DNA of 64,000 nucleotides, taken from the NCBI GenBank assembly GCA_907165065.1, contig OU015523.1, positions 118,012,246-118,076,245 on the forward strand. The letters are read 5' to 3'. The notes below the pieces were generated by a model that did not search any database, was not told where the DNA came from, and saw only the letters and a list, made by a program, of their open reading frames with translations. This stretch comes from Caprimulgus europaeus (lineage: Eukaryota; Chordata; Aves; Caprimulgiformes; Caprimulgidae). Of the stretch, positions 61,815 to 64,000 are shown piece by piece; the first letter of the stretch is position 1; each line of letters opens with the position of its first letter. The position numbers and the translations under genes were made by a program.

Positions 61815-62310
61815 GCTAAACTGTTGCGGGTGGGAGTGGAAGGACTTAAGGTTTCTTAAAGAATCACCATCAAAGGTATTAGAAAAAAGAGATTTTAATA
61901 CGAATTTGTAAAAAGTGTGACTTCACAGAGTTCGATGGGCAGGTTCACTCTGTTACTTACTACAAGGAAAAAGCATACAAAAGGGAAATCAAATCAGAAT
62001 TGGGTTAGAATGATTTGCACATGGGTTGGGGGGAATGATTTACACATAGATCAGGGGAAATTGAGTCGGAATTGGGCTGGAGTGATTAATACAGGGGTTA
62101 ATGAAAAAGGATAAGGAAAGCCTCCCATTGAGTCACGAGGTTCAGAGTGGCCCCCTTTGCTTTCTAAACTCTTCTCAGAGAGGAGTCTAAGTACGGCTGG
62201 ATCCAATCCTAGTCCCAGAGCTGGTCAACAGTTTATGTCTAAAGGGATTAGGTGTGAGGATCTCAGTGGCGGCGATTCATCATGTGGTTATGTGTTTTGT
62301 ATAACTCTGG
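61815..62310. mobile_element. probable LTR-type repeat, unclassified
   Basis: A block with composition and internal near-repeats unlike the surrounding intron. 'gggttagaatgatttgcaca', 'ggggaatgatttacacat' and 'gggctggagtgattaatac' are three imperfect copies of one motif about 40-60 bp apart (61990-62098). Further words such as 'gagtcacgaggttcagagtg' and 'cagagaggagtctaagtac' resemble a bird LTR family I recall only loosely. I cannot fix the ends, the strand or a target duplication. Confidence 0.4.
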
Positions 62311-63530
62311 AATAGCAGCTGTTTAAGATTCTGTGTCAGAAAAGGGAATTTAACAGAGAAATCTAGCCTCCTCAGCTAATGCTGTAAACACCATTTGTAA
62401 GTTAGTAGCATTCATGATCTTCCCAGCAAGGCAAGGGATATTAATGCATTTACAGCACAGCAATATATTTTGCTGAATGCTCCTGTATGTTCATTCCAAA
62501 AACCCCAAATCTTCAACAGCCTTATCACTGCACTATGGCCAGTAATCTCAATTTGATACAGTTCAGGTACTGCATGGCAGCTTTATTTGCATCTTTGAAA
62601 TTACTTTCTTCTTCTGGCACAGATGGGAGTTTGCACATAAATTTACAGACTGCTCTTTGCCATTTACTTGATTATGAAATGACAACATTTAGCAAGAGAG
62701 ATCTTCAGCTTCTGTAAACAGTCCTAACTCTTCTGCAATCTACCGGCATATCTGCATTCACACCACTTAAGGATATTACTCTTTTCTCTAAAATTTTCCT
62801 TAGTAGAGATTCTCAGACATCAGGTTTTATAGCATCTTCATAAAGGAGAGATACTTTAGAGATACTTTATCCTCCTTCCTCTCTACATCTATCCTACCCT
62901 CTGCTTTTCTTTTTCTTTTTTTCTTTTTTTTTTTTTTTAACAGATAAGGAAATCTAGTGCACAGAAGTTTAATCATTTGCCTGATTTTAGATGGTAATTC
63001 AGCATCAGAGTCAGAATCAGACCTTCAGTTTCATAGCTGTCTTTTCTGCACTCTCAGTAATATATGTATTGCCACCCACTTGCAGGCTCAGCTTGAAGAA
63101 AACATTAGATGAAAATGTAAGAAATCCCAGTGTAATTCATTGCTATAGCTACAACAGAGAGCACAGCAGCACTGTGATAGAAGCAGTCATTGCACTACAA
63201 TTAAGATGCTATTAGAAGGGTTAAATTTTCATAGTGACATGTCAATAAAGAATTTCAACTTCTCCTCCCAGCTTAATTTCCATCTGGAGAAGCTGAACAG
63301 GTAAATCCTACATGTAGAGCCTACGAAAAAGTTGCTCTCTCCTTGTGAGGTGTGGGAAACTCTGAGGTGCCGCTTGCTGTAACTGGAGGATGCTAGAATA
63401 GCCCCAGTGCCAGTGTCGTGCCTTGTCACCTCCTCTGAAAGAGTGGCTTTTATTAGGAATATACTACAATGATGTGGTTTCAACAAAAAACATCTGAATG
63501 TTTGACTACAATTCAAAGATATTGTGATTC

Positions 63531-63705
63531 CTCTCCTCTCCTCTCCTCTCCTCTCCTCTCCTCTCCTCTCCTCTCCTCTCCTCTCCTCTCCTCTCCTCTC
63601 CTCTCCTCTCCTCTCCTCTCCTCTCCTCTCCTCTCCTCTCCTCTCCTCTCCTCTCCTCTCCTCTCCTCTCCTCTCCTCTCCTCTCCTCTCCTCTCCTCTC
63701 CTCTC
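63531..63705. repeat. (CTCTC)35 perfect pentanucleotide microsatellite
   Basis: Thirty-five uninterrupted CTCTC units, 175 bp, all pyrimidine on the plus strand and all purine on the DLG2 transcript strand. All reading frames through it are open, producing long spurious Leu-Ser or Glu-Arg-Gly frames on both strands. Confidence 0.99.
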
Positions 63706-64000
63706 TTTTCATATTTTCTGTCTTAATGATGTTGCACCTTTTCATGAAGCTGATCCTGTCAACCTTAATTAGTGCAGTTGGTCATTTTCCCTTTGGAAGT
63801 GACCAGAGGTCAGGGACCATTCTCAGCAACAGTTTGGATGCACCTCCCTTTTACAGTGGAGAGAAGGACATAAAAGAAGGGATAAGGAGAGTTAAGGTTG
63901 GCCATGGAGGATGCTCCTGGGCATGTGTAGTTTAGGGTGTTACAGTAGCTGGTAACACTCATGTAGACCCTGAGGAAGTGCAGCTGCCCCTAAGGCACTG

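Larger units (their letters stand above)
55560..64000 (-). other. DLG2 intron, incomplete (at least 8.4 kb)
   Basis: Sequence upstream of the SH3 exon in transcript sense. The preceding exon (linker after PDZ3, ending ...RSLYVR by analogy with mammals) was not found to position 64000 and probably lies beyond. Contents: solo LTR 59063-59686, CR1 tails at 60300-60366 and 61619-61784, an LTR-like block about 61815-62310, and the CTCTC microsatellite 63531-63705. The stretch 55.6-59.0 kb shows nothing recognisable. Confidence 0.8.

Noticed and set aside
63469..63772. Long Leu-Ser and Glu-Arg-Gly repeat proteins on both strands
   Set aside because: They arise from the stop-free CTCTC microsatellite.
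55560..64000. Search for the exon preceding SH3 (linker ending RSLYVR)
   Set aside because: No reverse-strand match with a splice acceptor and donor was seen by eye; it is probably upstream of the window.

Overview
This window is vertebrate, almost certainly avian, nuclear DNA. It is A+T-rich, split into short conserved exons and long introns, and carries many CR1 LINE 3' ends with the bird-typical CATAGAATCATAGAATGG-type terminus, plus solo ERVL-like LTRs of a familiar bird type. There are no operons, bacterial genes, tRNA/rRNA genes or CRISPR arrays. The species cannot be fixed from the sequence alone.

The only gene I can support is the 3' half of DLG2 (PSD-93/chapsyn-110), a MAGUK synaptic scaffold, transcribed on the minus strand from high to low coordinates. 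Ten coding exons were found by reading splice sites and phase: SH3 (55383-55559), the SH3-hook linker (45245-45320), three alternative hook exons (25984-26083, 25045-25090, 22120-22161), a common 51-bp exon (12648-12698), and five guanylate-kinase-like exons (11772-11873, 10642-10814, 9821-9930, 4239-4330, 3102-3208) ending at the stop codon TAA at 3102-3104. All phases agree, so the reading frame runs intact from SH3 to stop. The PDZ domains and the 5' half of the gene lie beyond position 64000. Positions 1-3101 hold 3' UTR and/or downstream flank.

The rest is intron. It holds at least twelve CR1 fragments (eight recent copies in the DLG2 sense orientation and two antisense, plus two decayed ones), two nearly complete solo LTRs of one family in opposite orientations (43750-44397 and 59063-59686, the latter with a perfect 5-bp target-site duplication), a related LTR fragment near 9.6 kb, a probable second LTR-type repeat at 61.8-62.3 kb, and an old MITE-like inverted-repeat element at 2546-2718. 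Three conspicuous microsatellites are present: GGAA at 6661-6783, CCTAA/CCCAA at 35956-36100, and 35 perfect CTCTC units at 63531-63705.

I found no undescribed biological system. The points most worth a second look are the phase-enforced exclusivity of the hook exons, the CCTAA array with a 25-bp higher-order period, and an 18-bp-arm palindrome grown inside one LTR.
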